Shown: positions 50,633 through 61,873, counted from the stretch's first letter. The stretch: 64,000 nucleotides of DNA from Mercurialis annua (GCF_937616625.2 NC_065574.1:12526501-12590500); one strand, 5' to 3'. Notes: generated from the sequence alone by a model not told the origin. A program made the numbers and translations.

Positions 50633-53600
50633 TTGTGTATGCATAATACACGGCGTGCTAATTTCCCGCTAGAACCTTTTCAAGAGGATCTCGGTAGTTA
50701 CGAAAGAGGAGTGAGAAGAAGAGCCCGGATTCCTTTAGTTATGGAGGGTGACGGACATGGTTATGAGGTAGAGGAAGGATTCAATCCTCTAGTGGACGAA
50801 GGGGAACAACAATACCCACCCCCTCCTCCACTTGAGAATGTGAATCAACAAAGGCAACAAGAGCGACCAAGGGAGGTTCGCCCTCGAGTGCAACCGCAAG
50901 TGCAAAATCAACCGAGGCAAACTTTGGGCGAGTTCTTCTTGCCGGATGTGGATAATGCCACGTTTGGATGTTTTGCTATGCCGGTTCAAGCGGCAACTTT
51001 TGAGATCAAGCCGAGTACTATCCAACTCTTGGAGAACCGTTGTGCTTTCTTTGGGTTGAAGCATGAGGACCCAAATGCCCATATAGCCAAGTTCTTGGGG
51101 GTCCTTAACACGTTCAAGCTTCATGGGATAACCGCGGACCAAATCAAGCTCCGGATGTTCCCTTTTTCTTTGAGGGATAAGGCTAGTTTGTGGCTTCAAT
51201 CTCTACCCAATGAATCGATCCATACTTGGAGGGAGTTGGCTCAAGCTTTCCTTAACAAGTACTTTCCACATGGCAAGACAACGAAGCTAACCAAAGACAT
51301 TCTTGAGTTTGTGCAATTCGACGGGGAGTCGCTCTATGAAGCTTGGGAGCGTTTTAAGGATTTACAAAGGAGTGTGCCCCATCATAAGCTTAACAAGGAG
51401 CATGTGATTCAGATTTTCTATGATGCAACGAATGTCACCACTAGAGCGACTATTGATGCGGCTTCGGGGGGGTCTTTGATGCAAAAGACGTATGAAGAGG
51501 CTCTTGAGTTGGTAGAAAAGTTGGCCATGGTTAGTAGCACATGGGGGCCCACGGAAAGAAGGGCACCGGCTAGTCAAAAGTCGGTAATGACGCTTGACCA
51601 AGTTAAAGAGATGGAGGCTATCAAGGAAAAAAATGCTTCACTCCAAGCACAATTGGATGCTTTGAAAAAACAAGTTGCGCCTAGAAATGCTCCGGTGGCT
51701 TATGTTCAAGTCGGATGTGAGTTTTGTGGTGATTTCAACCATTCGGGGGGAGAATGTCTAGTTACGGGGCAAGCTTTGAGTGAGCAAGTAAACTATGTCG
51801 GGGGTCAAAGACAAGCAAACGATCCTTATTCCAACACCTACAATCCCGGGTGGAGGAATCATCCAAACTTCGGGTGGAGAAATCAAGAGGGGCAAGGCAA
51901 CGCTCAAGGGTCTAATCAAGCGGGTTCAAGTTTTCAAAGCAATAATAGGCCTCCACAACAACAAGGTCACTATCAAGGAAACCCAAACCATGGGAACAAT
52001 TACGGTGGAAGACCACAACATCCTCCCGGTTTTCAACAACCACGGAATACGGATGAGGGAAATGTGCTCGCCAAGGTGCTTGAGAAATTAGAGAAAATGG
52101 AGCAAAGGGAGAAGAACCAAGCTTCCACTATTCACCATTTGGAAACTCAAATTTCTCAAATGGCTATCTCACTTCAAGGTAGAACTCAAGGAGGGTTGCC
52201 ATCCACGACGGAAAATAATCCTAGAGAACATGTTAAGGCGGTAGAGCTCCGAAGTGGGAGAAACCTTGAGAAAGCAAATGGGAAGAAGCATGTTGTGGAG
52301 GAAGATGAACCCCAAATTGTGATTGATATAGCAAGCTCAAGCCAAGAAACACCAAAGGAGCGTGAGGAGGTGGCTATTGAGGATGAAGAGCCTTATGTGA
52401 GACCGCCACCGCCACCACCGTTTGTACCACCGGTTCCATTTCCAAGCCGGTTAAGGAAAGCTCAAGGGAACGAAAAGTTTCATAAGTTCCTTGAGATTTT
52501 CAAGAAATTGCAAATTAACCTTAGCTTGGCGGATGCTCTCCGAGAGATGCCGCAATATGCCAAATTCTTGAAGGATATCATTACCAACAAACGGAGTTGG
52601 GATAGTGGTGCAACGGTTCCCATTCCGGAAGTTTGTAGCTCAATCATTTTGAATGATCTACCGGCTAAGTTGAAGGACCCAGGGAGTTTTTCTATACCTT
52701 GCACTATTGGCACTATGAGTTCTATAAATTGCTTATGTGATCTTGGTGCTAGCATTAATCTTATGCCTCTAACTCTTTTCAGGGAATTATGTGGAGATCA
52801 AACCGTGAAGAGCACCTCGATGGTACTCCAACTAGCGGATCACTCATTGAAGAGGCCGTATGAGATTGTTGAGGATGTGCTTGTGAAAGTGGATAAGTTC
52901 ATATTCCCGGTTGATTTTGTGATCTTGGATTATGCGGTGGATAAGGAATGCCCAATGATCTTAGGGCGGCCCTTTATGAACACCGGGAGAGCTTTGATTG
53001 ATGTGCATGGTGGGAAATTGACCTTGCGAATTGATGAGGAAACGGTTGAGTTCGATATGAAGAAAGCAATGAGGAGTACCATCGAGGAAGAAGAGTGTAT
53101 GAGGGTTGATTTGGTAGATGAAGTTGTGAGGGATCAAGTCGAGGAAAACGTGGAAGCATTCAACCGTGGAACGTTGGAAAAATTTGACAATTTCACCTAT
53201 GCTCAGGAGCTTCTCGATCGAGAAGCACAATTACACCTTGCTTCTCGATCGAGAAGAAGAGGAGAAATTGGCAGAGTTTTCCAACCAAGAGCTTCTCGAT
53301 CGAGAAGCAACTCCCAGTCCACTTCTCGATCGAGAAGCTCAGAAAGGAGGAAGATGTCGCAAGTTTCAAAGGTTGTCTTCCATTCCGATGATCTTAGTGA
53401 TGCATACACCGAAGATGATGAACCTAAGCCGGAGAAATTGAGCAAGAACGATGGTGTGACTCCTCCATCCTCCGAGTTACCACCAATAGTTGAAATGAAG
53501 CCACTTCCGGCTCATCTCCGGTATACTTTTGTGGGGGAGAATGAAACTTTACCGATAATCATCTCCAACAAGCTTTCTACGGAAAAAGAGAAGAGGGTTG

Positions 53601-56386
53601 TGCAAGTAGTGAAAGGGCATGTGTTGGCCATGGGGTGGCAAATTTCCGACATTCGAGGCATAAGTCCGCAAGTGGTGATGCACAAGATCCACCTTGAGGA
53701 TGGAGCCAAGAATTGTACTCAAAGGCAAAGAAGGTTGAACCCTAATATGAAGGAGGTTGTGCACAAGGAAATAGTAAAGCTTCTAGATGCCGGGATTATT
53801 TATCCGATCTCCGATAGTGGTTGGGTGAGTCCGGTTCAATGTGTGCCTAAGAAGGGAGGAATGACGGTAGTAGAGAACGAGAAAGGGGAACAAATCTCTA
53901 CACGAACGGTTACCGGGTGGAGAGTTTGTATTGACTATCGAAGGTTGAACGCGGAGACCCGGAAGGACCACTACCCGCTACCATTCATCGATCAAATGCT
54001 TGAAAGGGTGGCGGGTCACAAGTACTATTGCTTTCTCGATGGCTATTCCGGCTACAACCAAATCTTGATCTTTCCGGATGACCAAGAGAAAACAACGTTC
54101 ACATGTCCCTATGGTACCTTTGCGTACCGACGAATGCCCTTCGGTTTATGCAACGCACCCGCCACATTTCAGAGGTGCATGACCTCGATATTCAATGATA
54201 TGGTGGAAGATATAATGGAGGTATTCATGGACGATTTCTCCGTTTTTGGTGACTCGTTTGATGGTTGTTTGGCGAATCTTGAGCGTGTTCTAGCACGGTG
54301 TGAGGAGACCAACTTGGTGCTTAATTGGGAGAAATGCCATTTCATGGTAGAAGAGGGAATTGTGCTCGGGCATAGAATCTCGGAAGCGGGTATTGAGGTA
54401 GATAGGGCAAAGACAGAGGTTATAGAGAAGTTGGTGGCTCCGGTGACGGTTAAAGGAGTCCGGGCATTTTTGGGCCACGCGGGTTTCTATCGCCGGTTCA
54501 TCAAGGATTTCTCATCCATTGCGAGGCCATTAACGAGTTTGCTAGTAAAGGATGCCCCATTTGAGTTCACCAAGGAGTGTCAAGAGGCTTTTGAGAAATT
54601 GAAGGAGGCCCTTGTGACCGCTCCTATTATTTCATCTCCGGATTGGAACTTGCCTTTTGAGCTTATGTGTGATGCAAGCGATCAAGCCTTGGGATGTGTA
54701 TTGGGTCAACGGAAGGACAAGAAAGTGCATGTGATCTATTATGCAAGTCGGACAATGGCGGGGGCCCAACTCAACTACACCACTACCGAAAAGGAAATGT
54801 TGGCGGTAGTTTTTGCTTTGGATAAATTTCGGCAATACTTGCTTGGGTCCAAGTGTATCATCTACACCGACCATGCCGCTTTGAAATACCTCTTTACCAA
54901 GCAAGATGCCAAGCCAAGACTAATCCGATGGATCCTCCTAATGCAAGAATTCGACATCGAGATTCGGGATAAAAAGGGCACGGAGAATGTGGTGGCGGAC
55001 CATTTGTCAAGATTCGAGAATCCGGAGCCAATTCCTCTCGGTATGGAAATCAACGAGTGGTTTCCGGACGAAACGCTTATGGTGATCCGGGAAATGGAAA
55101 CTCCATGGTATGCCGACATTGCTAACTTCCTTTCATCTAAGGTGATGCCTCCGGATTTGACGCACCATCAAAGGAAGAAGTTCCTTTCCGATGCTAAGAG
55201 GTTTCTTTGGGATGAGCCGTATTTGTTTAAGGAGTGTGGAGACGGAATGTTGCGGCGTTGTGTCGCTTTGAAGGAAATGATGCCCATCTTGGAGGCTTGT
55301 CATACATCCGATTACGCCGGTCATTATGGAGTGGCAAGGACCGCCGCTAAGGTGTTGGAGAGCGGATTCTTTTGGCCTACCTTATTCCGTGATGCTAAGG
55401 ACTTTGTGAGCCATTGTGATAGGTGCCAACGGGTTGGGAACATTTCTAAAAGGGATGAGATGCCGTTGACTTCGGTGCAAGAGGTAGAGATCTTCGATGT
55501 TTGGGGGATTGACTTCATGGGTCCCTTTCCGATGTCGCATGGGAACTTATATATTTTAGTTGGCGTATGTTACGTATCGAAATGGGTGGAAGCGGAAGCT
55601 CTACCTACCAATGACGCCAAGGTAGTTTTGAAGTTCCTCAAGAGGTTGATGAATCGGTTTGGCACCCCACGAGTTATTATTAGCGACGGTGGATCTCATT
55701 TTTGCAACCGGCAATTCGATGCATTAATGAAGAAGTACAATGTGTATCACCGGGTTGCTACCCCCTATCATCCGCAAACAAGTGGGCAAGTTGAGGTCTC
55801 TAACCGGGAGTTGAAGCGAATATTGGAGAAGACGGTGAATGGGACTCGCAAGGATTGGAGTTTGAAGCTTGACGATGCATTATGGGCATATCGCACGGCA
55901 TTCAAAACGCCATTAGGTATGACCCCTTATCGCATTGTGTATGGGAAAGCATGTCATCTACCCTTGGAATTAGAGCACCGGGCCTATTGGGCGATTAAAA
56001 AGTTGAATTTTGATCTAAAAGCGGCGGGGGAAAAACGCTTGTTGCAATTGAATGAATTGGAGGAATTCCGGTTCTTGGCATATGAGAATGCGAAGCTTTA
56101 CAAGGAGAAGACCAAGCGGTGGCACGATGCCCACATTTCCCCTAAAACTTTCGAAGTTGGAACGTATGTATTGGTGTATAATTCGAGGTTGAGATTGTTT
56201 CCGGGAAAGCTTAAGTCCCGATGGAGTGGACCATTTAAGATTCGGAGTGTGGCGAATCATGGTGCCATTGAGTTGGAGAATCAAGGAGGTGAAACGTTTA
56301 AGGTCAACGGACACCGTTGCAAGCCTTACTTGGGGCCTTTAACGGATCAAAAGGGGGAACAATGTTATCTCGACCCCGCCCCATGA
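50633..56386 (+). CDS. Athila gag-pol polyprotein, 1917 aa
   Basis: This is one uninterrupted frame encoding the capsid and all enzymes of the element. The gag domain covers about residues 120-280, with a CCHC zinc knuckle at about 361-375 ([14 protein letters not shown]). The protease is at about 690-790 ([10 protein letters not shown], then ILGRPFM). The reverse transcriptase is at about 1040-1270 ([13 protein letters not shown] in place of YxDD, usual in this lineage). RNase H is at about 1340-1460 ([22 protein letters not shown]). The integrase is at about 1550-1750, with an HHCC zinc site ending CDRCQ and the D, D, E residues in [15 protein letters not shown] and [12 protein letters not shown]-type C-terminal module is near 1850 ([13 protein letters not shown]). 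Residues 860-903 are an Arg/Ser-rich insertion encoded by a palindrome cassette. All catalytic motifs are present. The start could be the next ATG, six bases on. Confidence 0.95.
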   Translation: MCMHNTRRANFPLEPFQEDLGSYERGVRRRARIPLVMEGDGHGYEVEEGFNPLVDEGEQQYPPPPPLENVNQQRQQERPREVRPRVQPQVQNQPRQTLGEFFLPDVDNATFGCFAMPVQAATFEIKPSTIQLLENRCAFFGLKHEDPNAHIAKFLGVLNTFKLHGITADQIKLRMFPFSLRDKASLWLQSLPNESIHTWRELAQAFLNKYFPHGKTTKLTKDILEFVQFDGESLYEAWERFKDLQRSVPHHKLNKEHVIQIFYDATNVTTRATIDAASGGSLMQKTYEEALELVEKLAMVSSTWGPTERRAPASQKSVMTLDQVKEMEAIKEKNASLQAQLDALKKQVAPRNAPVAYVQVGCEFCGDFNHSGGECLVTGQALSEQVNYVGGQRQANDPYSNTYNPGWRNHPNFGWRNQEGQGNAQGSNQAGSSFQSNNRPPQQQGHYQGNPNHGNNYGGRPQHPPGFQQPRNTDEGNVLAKVLEKLEKMEQREKNQASTIHHLETQISQMAISLQGRTQGGLPSTTENNPREHVKAVELRSGRNLEKANGKKHVVEEDEPQIVIDIASSSQETPKEREEVAIEDEEPYVRPPPPPPFVPPVPFPSRLRKAQGNEKFHKFLEIFKKLQINLSLADALREMPQYAKFLKDIITNKRSWDSGATVPIPEVCSSIILNDLPAKLKDPGSFSIPCTIGTMSSINCLCDLGASINLMPLTLFRELCGDQTVKSTSMVLQLADHSLKRPYEIVEDVLVKVDKFIFPVDFVILDYAVDKECPMILGRPFMNTGRALIDVHGGKLTLRIDEETVEFDMKKAMRSTIEEEECMRVDLVDEVVRDQVEENVEAFNRGTLEKFDNFTYAQELLDREAQLHLASRSRRRGEIGRVFQPRASRSRSNSQSTSRSRSSERRKMSQVSKVVFHSDDLSDAYTEDDEPKPEKLSKNDGVTPPSSELPPIVEMKPLPAHLRYTFVGENETLPIIISNKLSTEKEKRVVQVVKGHVLAMGWQISDIRGISPQVVMHKIHLEDGAKNCTQRQRRLNPNMKEVVHKEIVKLLDAGIIYPISDSGWVSPVQCVPKKGGMTVVENEKGEQISTRTVTGWRVCIDYRRLNAETRKDHYPLPFIDQMLERVAGHKYYCFLDGYSGYNQILIFPDDQEKTTFTCPYGTFAYRRMPFGLCNAPATFQRCMTSIFNDMVEDIMEVFMDDFSVFGDSFDGCLANLERVLARCEETNLVLNWEKCHFMVEEGIVLGHRISEAGIEVDRAKTEVIEKLVAPVTVKGVRAFLGHAGFYRRFIKDFSSIARPLTSLLVKDAPFEFTKECQEAFEKLKEALVTAPIISSPDWNLPFELMCDASDQALGCVLGQRKDKKVHVIYYASRTMAGAQLNYTTTEKEMLAVVFALDKFRQYLLGSKCIIYTDHAALKYLFTKQDAKPRLIRWILLMQEFDIEIRDKKGTENVVADHLSRFENPEPIPLGMEINEWFPDETLMVIREMETPWYADIANFLSSKVMPPDLTHHQRKKFLSDAKRFLWDEPYLFKECGDGMLRRCVALKEMMPILEACHTSDYAGHYGVARTAAKVLESGFFWPTLFRDAKDFVSHCDRCQRVGNISKRDEMPLTSVQEVEIFDVWGIDFMGPFPMSHGNLYILVGVCYVSKWVEAEALPTNDAKVVLKFLKRLMNRFGTPRVIISDGGSHFCNRQFDALMKKYNVYHRVATPYHPQTSGQVEVSNRELKRILEKTVNGTRKDWSLKLDDALWAYRTAFKTPLGMTPYRIVYGKACHLPLELEHRAYWAIKKLNFDLKAAGEKRLLQLNELEEFRFLAYENAKLYKEKTKRWHDAHISPKTFEVGTYVLVYNSRLRLFPGKLKSRWSGPFKIRSVANHGAIELENQGGETFKVNGHRCKPYLGPLTDQKGEQCYLDPAP
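53210..53337. repeat. Palindrome cassette B (inside gag-pol)
   Basis: Four perfect copies of CTTCTCGATCGAGAAG start at 53210, 53241, 53292 and 53322 (spacings 31, 51 and 30 bp). In the gag-pol frame they read LLDRE once and SRSR three times, in the linker between protease and reverse transcriptase. The frame stays open through all four. Confidence 0.95.
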
Positions 56387-56680
56387 GTTCTACAAGCAAG
56401 AATGGTCGAGCTTTTGACTGAAAACAAGCGCACTTGGGAGGCATTCCCAAGCGGTTAGATTTTCTTTCTTTTTACCTATTTCTGTCGTTTTAGTTATTTA
56501 CTTTGAGAAATTTTCATTTTTGAATTAGCTTAGTTTTGTTTATTTCATTTGTTCTCTTTAATGCCGGGGTGTTCATGTTGTTGATGTGTAGAAAATAGAA
56601 TAGCACGGAGCTAATTTGAGTTGGGAAGCATTGGACAAGACTTTTGGAAGTTTTGAAAGAAGTTGTGCAGATATCAGGGG

Positions 56681-56810
56681 CTTCTCGATCGAGAAGCCAT
56701 TTTTGGCCTATGCTTCTCGATCGAGAAGAAGAGCAAAAATTGGCAGGGAATTCCTCAAGGGAGCTTCTCGATCGAGAAGCTAGTTTAAATGATGCTTCTC
56801 GATCGAGAAG
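56681..56810. repeat. Palindrome cassette C (leader of the second frame)
   Basis: Four perfect copies of CTTCTCGATCGAGAAG start at 56681, 56713, 56764 and 56795 (spacings 32, 51 and 31 bp). They lie between the end of gag-pol and the likely start of the second Athila frame. Confidence 0.95.
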
Positions 56811-57162
56811 CATGAAGAGTCTGAATTTGAATTTCGAATTTTTTGCCAATTTTTGCTTCCCTAGGTCCAACATTTGCACATGGGGGTGTGAGGTGGTTCA
56901 TTCTAGGCCATTGGATACATCAAACACAAAGCACAAGAAAGGGAATGTCATTTTCAAGGAATATTCAAAATTCAAAATTGAATTTCTCTCTTTAAAAAAA
57001 GCCCCAACACTTCATCTTCTTCCTTCATCTTTTCCATTTCAAGCAAAACACCATAACTTCTTCTCTCTTCAAGCAAAAATTCGGCCACCCCTTTCACCAC
57101 CTAAACCACCACCAAACTTCAACCTAAACACATATTTACCCACCCTTTTGCCTATAGTTATC

Positions 57163-58524
57163 ATGGCCGGAACCTCAAGGGCAAGCAAAGGAAAGTCCGC
57201 CGCCACCGCACCCACCCCCGTTCCGAGACCTCTCCGAGGAAAGAAGAAGACCGCCTCCGGTGCATCGGTTGTGGGACCCAACACACCGGGTTCCCTCACA
57301 AGGAAATATGAAGCACCCTTCGAGATCCGCTCCGACGAGGAAGGCAAGCGTTTCCTAGAATTGAAGAGCCAAAAATTCGCCATTCCCTATCAAATTAATT
57401 GGGAAGATATGGGCCGTTTGGGGTTAATCGAAGAAGTGGAGCAATACTTGGAGCCGTTGGGTGTGCTCACACTCGCTAAAGCGCCGGAGGTGGGGTATGA
57501 GGAATTGACTTGGGAGTTTTTCACAAGTCTTAAATTAGAGGAAGGGTACTCCAATTCGTTAATCGTAAGGTTGTTTGGAGTGGAATACGAATTAGGGGTA
57601 TCCGCTCTAAAAAGGAAGCACGGAATGAAGGCGGATGGTTTGCGCACCAACCCGAGGCAATTTGACTACAAAGGGGTGTGGAAAGAGGTATCGGATTTGG
57701 AGGGTTATCAAGCGAAGACGGCCAAGGTAAACGACATCAAGGACACCGCTCTTGTGGTGGCGGTGAAATGGCTTGGCCATACCTTCGGGGGGCGTCACGA
57801 GTACAACAAGGTGGGGGAAACCGAGGTTGTGATGATGAATGCCATGATGCATCCCGAGGTGGCCGATTATCGGATTGACTCCGCCAACCGCCTAATTACC
57901 ACTTTTATCGATGTTCCGGAGGCGGGCACAAAACTCGGTTTTGGATGGTTGGTCACCCGTATAGCGAAGGAGTTTGGCGTCCCCAATGAGAAGTTCGAAG
58001 GACTCACCCCGATACCGTCTCGCTCCATTGATATCAAGCATCTTGACAAGGCCGGATATGTTCACAAAGGGAATGTTGTTCCCTATTTCAAACGAGGCCC
58101 ATGGCTAAAGGCGCACGGGCAAGAAGCGGCGAGACAAGCGGAATTTGGCGGTCAAGGTGGAGAAGAAGAGCATGGCGAGGAGGGTGATCAAGAGCTTGAT
58201 CAAGAACAACCGGCACCTAGAAGAGAAAAGGAGCCGGTAAGAAGAAGAGAGAAAGCAACGGAGGAACCGGAGGTTCAAGAAGAAGGGGCCCAATGGGGCC
58301 AACCATGGGCCACTAGCTCACATGGGGGAAGTAGCTTTGAGGATGAACAACGCCAATTTATGGCGGAGCAAAGGAGAATTTGGAACGAAACTAGATATGA
58401 AATGAAGCGGCTCCGTCATAGGCAAAGAAGGGAAGCGGAAAAATTGCAAGCATACTTCAATGCCCAAGGAGGGCCCCACTACCCGTCACCTACTCCATCC
58501 CCCGAACCCCCGGCGTTCGACTAG
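57163..58524 (+). CDS. Second Athila frame, env-position protein of unknown role, 453 aa
   Basis: This frame lies where Athila and Calypso elements carry an extra gene. I take ATG 57163 (ATCATGGCC context) as the start. The frame is open back to 56644 and could add 173 residues that include palindrome cassette C. The N-terminus is basic and Ala/Pro-rich. The middle (about residues 50-320; FLELKSQKFAIPYQINWEDM, then FGVEYELGVSALKRKHGM) resembles the plant transposon-protein domain found in many Athila second frames. The C-terminus is acidic then Arg-rich, with a probable coiled coil (RRIWNETRYEMKRLRHRQRR). I see no signal peptide or membrane segment, so it does not look like a classical envelope protein. 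No function can be assigned. Confidence 0.75.
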   Translation: MAGTSRASKGKSAATAPTPVPRPLRGKKKTASGASVVGPNTPGSLTRKYEAPFEIRSDEEGKRFLELKSQKFAIPYQINWEDMGRLGLIEEVEQYLEPLGVLTLAKAPEVGYEELTWEFFTSLKLEEGYSNSLIVRLFGVEYELGVSALKRKHGMKADGLRTNPRQFDYKGVWKEVSDLEGYQAKTAKVNDIKDTALVVAVKWLGHTFGGRHEYNKVGETEVVMMNAMMHPEVADYRIDSANRLITTFIDVPEAGTKLGFGWLVTRIAKEFGVPNEKFEGLTPIPSRSIDIKHLDKAGYVHKGNVVPYFKRGPWLKAHGQEAARQAEFGGQGGEEEHGEEGDQELDQEQPAPRREKEPVRRREKATEEPEVQEEGAQWGQPWATSSHGGSSFEDEQRQFMAEQRRIWNETRYEMKRLRHRQRREAEKLQAYFNAQGGPHYPSPTPSPEPPAFD

Positions 58525-60145
58525 CGAGATTTGCATTTTCTAACCCTATCTCTTACAATTTCTTGTTTTATTTTATTTCTTGCTTAAGGGACTAAGCTAG
58601 AAATAGTTTGAGGAGGGTAGCGAAATTGTATCTCGTTTCTATCTTTTATTGCTTTATGTTGTGTTTTATTTTTGTTAATTTTAGTTGCTAGAGTTTAGTT
58701 AGGTTGTTTTGTCGCCTCCACTAAAGCTCTTGTACTAAGCATGTGAAATGAATCGAAAATGAGAATTAGTCACTTGGCAACGTGTTGAACCATATCAATG
58801 TGTATTATCTCTCGTGTCTTATTGCCATAATGCATTTGTTTAGATTTAACAACTTTGATTAAATGCGTGCTTAATGGATGTAATTCGATATGACATGTGT
58901 GAAGGGATAGTGTTTAAATTGATCTTTAGTTATTAATCTTTGGATGTGATGGTTTAAACTTAATACGGTTGCATGATGTGCGAAATCGTGAAAAATTTGT
59001 GTTGGCATAATTTGGGCATAATTGGCATGAAAACATAGGGATTGAACAATAGGCATAACACCACATTTTTCATATTGAGTTATTTCGAGCCTACTTGTCT
59101 TTGTGAGTGTTGCCTTGTCCGGAATTCCTAGAATTTGCTCGGTGTCCATTCAAAATTGCATTGTTGAGTGATTGATAATTAAATGACTATGGCATTAGGT
59201 GTAACCATTCTAGAGACCGCTTAAAAAGCCTACCTTTAACCTTTAGATAGCCAATTTTGAGCTTAGACCTTTGTTGATATTACCATGCTAACAACACAAT
59301 CCCTTTCTTAATTTTCCACTTTAATTCACCCAACTTGACTTGACAACTAGTGTGAGGAGGAGAGGGTAATAGCTTGATGAACATAAAGAGGAGTGAACTT
59401 GAACTAAAAGTGAAATTAGTGCCTAAGAAAGAAGAAGAAAGAAAAATATAAAAATATGCAAGGGAAAGAAAAAAATCCAAAAAGAGAAAAAAAAAAAAAA
59501 AGAAAGAAAGAAAGAAAAAAATAATATAAAGGCATGAGATTGAGTTAAGCGTTCAAAAAGAGTTCAAAAATATAAAAAGTCCAAGCTAGCCCAAGTTCTT
59601 ATCAATGTTTTAACTAGTTTCAAGTCAAGTTTTAGCCTAAAGTATCAACTTTGATCTACCCCGACCTTGGCCACGTTACAACCCGTGCAAGCCCATGAGA
59701 TAATTATTGATCACCGAGCTAAGTAGTGGAGTTTAGGACTATGAGCAAACCTATGGGAATTCCGTGTTTGTGTGCTTAATTTTTTTTTTTATCTAAACAC
59801 TTGTGTGTTAGAGCGATACCTAGTGAGGATTTTGATGCCTAGGTTCAATTGTTTATGTTTGATTATTGCCATGACTTGCCCTACATTGTTGCTTAACCAA
59901 ATAATCGCATGTCCCGTAAACGATGGTGATAGCTTGAGTGTTCAAGATTAATGTTAAACTAATGCAATTGTGTTCTCTTTGCCTTCGCATTATGTCATTA
60001 CAAATTGCATTACTCATTTGTTCGCATTGATTATAGTTGTTGACATTAGACATTTGCATTTGTACAATTTGGTAATGGGAGTATGAATATTGATGTGTGT
60101 TCAACCTTGCCAATGTCTCTAAGTTAGTTGTGGTTTAATGCATTT
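58525..60145 (+). other. Athila 3' non-coding region
   Basis: This is 1.6 kb between the second frame and the polypurine tract, with no frame of note. A purine tract of A and GAAA repeats lies at about 59400-59525. It is internal to the retrotransposon and unlikely to contain a host gene. Confidence 0.7.
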
Positions 60146-60165
60146 CTTGCTTGAGGACAAGCAAG
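60146..60165 (+). other. Perfect hairpin upstream of the polypurine tract
   Basis: CTTGCTTGAGGACAAGCAAG forms an 8-bp stem with an AGGA loop. I recall near-identical words before the polypurine tract of other plant Athila-type elements, so it may be a conserved RNA signal. Confidence 0.8.
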
Positions 60166-60170
60166 GTTTA

Positions 60171-60183
60171 GTGTGAGGAGGTT
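60171..60183 (+). promoter_or_regulatory. Polypurine tract
   Basis: GTGAGGAGGTT runs up to the first base of the 3' LTR, the position where plus-strand priming occurs. Confidence 0.75.
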
Positions 60184-61669
60184 TGATAGGAGTAAAATAC
60201 TCCTATATTACGAGTCTCTTTCGCATCGCTTTGTATACTTTTGTTGCATGTTTCGAGTGATTATATCGCTTATTACGTGTTTTACTGTTTCAGGATGAAC
60301 GAAGCGTATGTGAAGGGTTTTGAGTCCAAAAGAGCAAAGAATCGATGATATGTGGAAGTCGAGAGAGAGATTGAAGCAAAGGGCGAAGAAGAGATCAAAG
60401 AAGCCTTTCTCCTGCATGGTCTCGATCGAGAAGCACAATTTCACCTTGCTTCTCGATCGAGAAGAAGAGCAAAATTCGGCAGGGATTTTGGACATCAAGC
60501 TTCTCGATCGAGAAGCTGACTTTAATGAAGCTTCTCGATCGAGAAGGGCCAGAATTCAGCATTTCAAATCAGCTTTGGGTCTTGTGCTCTCTTGGCCCAC
60601 TTCCACTTTTGGACAAACAAGCTTGTAATAGGATGTTTTTTATTTCCCTTTTGGGCTTTACTATATTAGGATACCTTATGTCACATTTTAGGGTAAGCCT
60701 CTTTTGTAGCAACATTTATTACTCTAGCAATTATTCCCTTAGTTGGTGTGACTTGTTCTTGGAGATTCCTCCATTGTTAAGGATTTTGAAGCTTTTATTT
60801 CCAGATTTTGGGTTTTGAATTCATCTTTAATACAAGCTTAGTTATTGAATCTTCATTATCTTGTTCATGCTTTATTGTTCTTCATTGTTATTTGAGGTAA
60901 GCTTTCTCACTTTTATTATGATGATTTACTATTGCTTAGTTGTTGTTTTTACTTTAATCATGAGTAGCTAAACTCCTAGTCTAGGGGTTGTTTATGATTG
61001 CTATGTATGATTGTTAGATGATTGGTTAGGGTTGTATGGGTTAGGGTTTTGTTGTGTTCAATGATCTTAATGCTTGAAATAAGTTAGCTCCTTATTTGAT
61101 GTTTTGTGTTTGATTAGTGAGGACGAGAGTTAAGCTAATTGAATAGACCTTGTTAAACATAAGCTTAAGACCTAAATGCGCGAGAGTGATTTGGGGATTT
61201 AGCGGTTGTTTGAGTTGCGGATTAATCGGATTGATTGTTGTAGTCGACATCCACTTGTGCGAGAGTGATTTGGATTTCGACTCATTAATCAATTGTCGAT
61301 TCGTCAATTTCCGGCTCGAGAGAGCGGATTTAGATACTTTAGAACGGCTCGACCCGAACCAACACCCATATACCCGACCTATTACCTAGGAATCTCGATG
61401 GCATGATTAGCAACCCTTAGGCGCTTTTAATTATCGTTTTTAATCCGTTAATCAATTAATCGTTTAATTCTTAATTGCTTCTTAGTCTAATCAGTGTTTG
61501 TTTAATTTTAGTTCCGCTGTTTTTAATCAAAAATCCAACTACTCTTTGCTTTCCGAATTGAAAATCAAAGTCAATTTCATTCACTTTAAACCCCTTGTCT
61601 TCGTGGGATCGACATCCGACTTCCGGATTACTACGAGTTGGCATTATTGCGTGAGCATTTTTGTCAACA
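60184..61669 (+). repeat. Athila 3' LTR, 1486 bp
   Basis: It appears identical to the 5' LTR throughout, with no insertion or deletion between them. It ends GTCAACA directly against the 31-bp minisatellite. Confidence 0.93.
60418..60546. repeat. Palindrome cassette A (3' LTR copy)
   Basis: The same four palindromes as in the 5' LTR start at 60418, 60449, 60500 and 60531. Confidence 0.95.
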
Positions 61670-61670
61670 A

Positions 61671-61873
61671 GGGCCACCGCGGTCAACGCCGGTCAACGAC
61701 CGGGCCACCGCGGTCAACGCCGGTCAACGACCGGGCCACCGCGGTCAACGCCGGTCAACGACCGGGCCACCGCGGTCAACGCCGGTCAACGACCGGGCCA
61801 CCGCGGTCAACGCCGGTCAACGACCGGGCCACCGCGGTCAACGCCGGTCAACGACCGGGCCACCGCGGTCAAC
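61671..61873. repeat. 31-bp minisatellite, about 6.5 copies
   Basis: A 31-bp unit starting GGGCCACCGCGGTCAACGCC repeats at 61671, 61702, 61733, 61764, 61795, 61826 and 61857 (the last partial). I see no differences between full copies. Each unit holds two GGTCAACG words. The unit is GC-rich in AT-rich surroundings. Because 31 is not a multiple of three and no frame has a stop, all three plus-strand frames are open across it. Confidence 0.97.

Larger units (their letters stand above)
48980..61669 (+). mobile_element. Ty3/gypsy retrotransposon, Athila lineage, 12.7 kb, apparently intact
   Basis: The parts are in order: 5' LTR (48980-50465), tRNA-Asp primer site (50472-50489), gag-pol (50633-56386), a second frame (about 57163-58524), a long non-coding 3' region, polypurine tract (about 60171-60183) and 3' LTR (60184-61669). 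The LTRs look identical and are offset by exactly 11,204 bp along their whole length, so insertion was recent. The lineage is inferred from the primer site, the pol phrases ([21 protein letters not shown]) and the extra frame. The flanks read CGGGC on the left and AGGGC on the right, a 4-of-5 match to a target duplication. Coding frames have no visible damage. Four cassettes of palindromes are spread along it. Confidence 0.93.

Noticed and set aside
57163..58524. Second Athila frame as a retroviral-type envelope gene
   Set aside because: It occupies the env position but shows no signal peptide or membrane segment. I keep it as a protein of unknown role.
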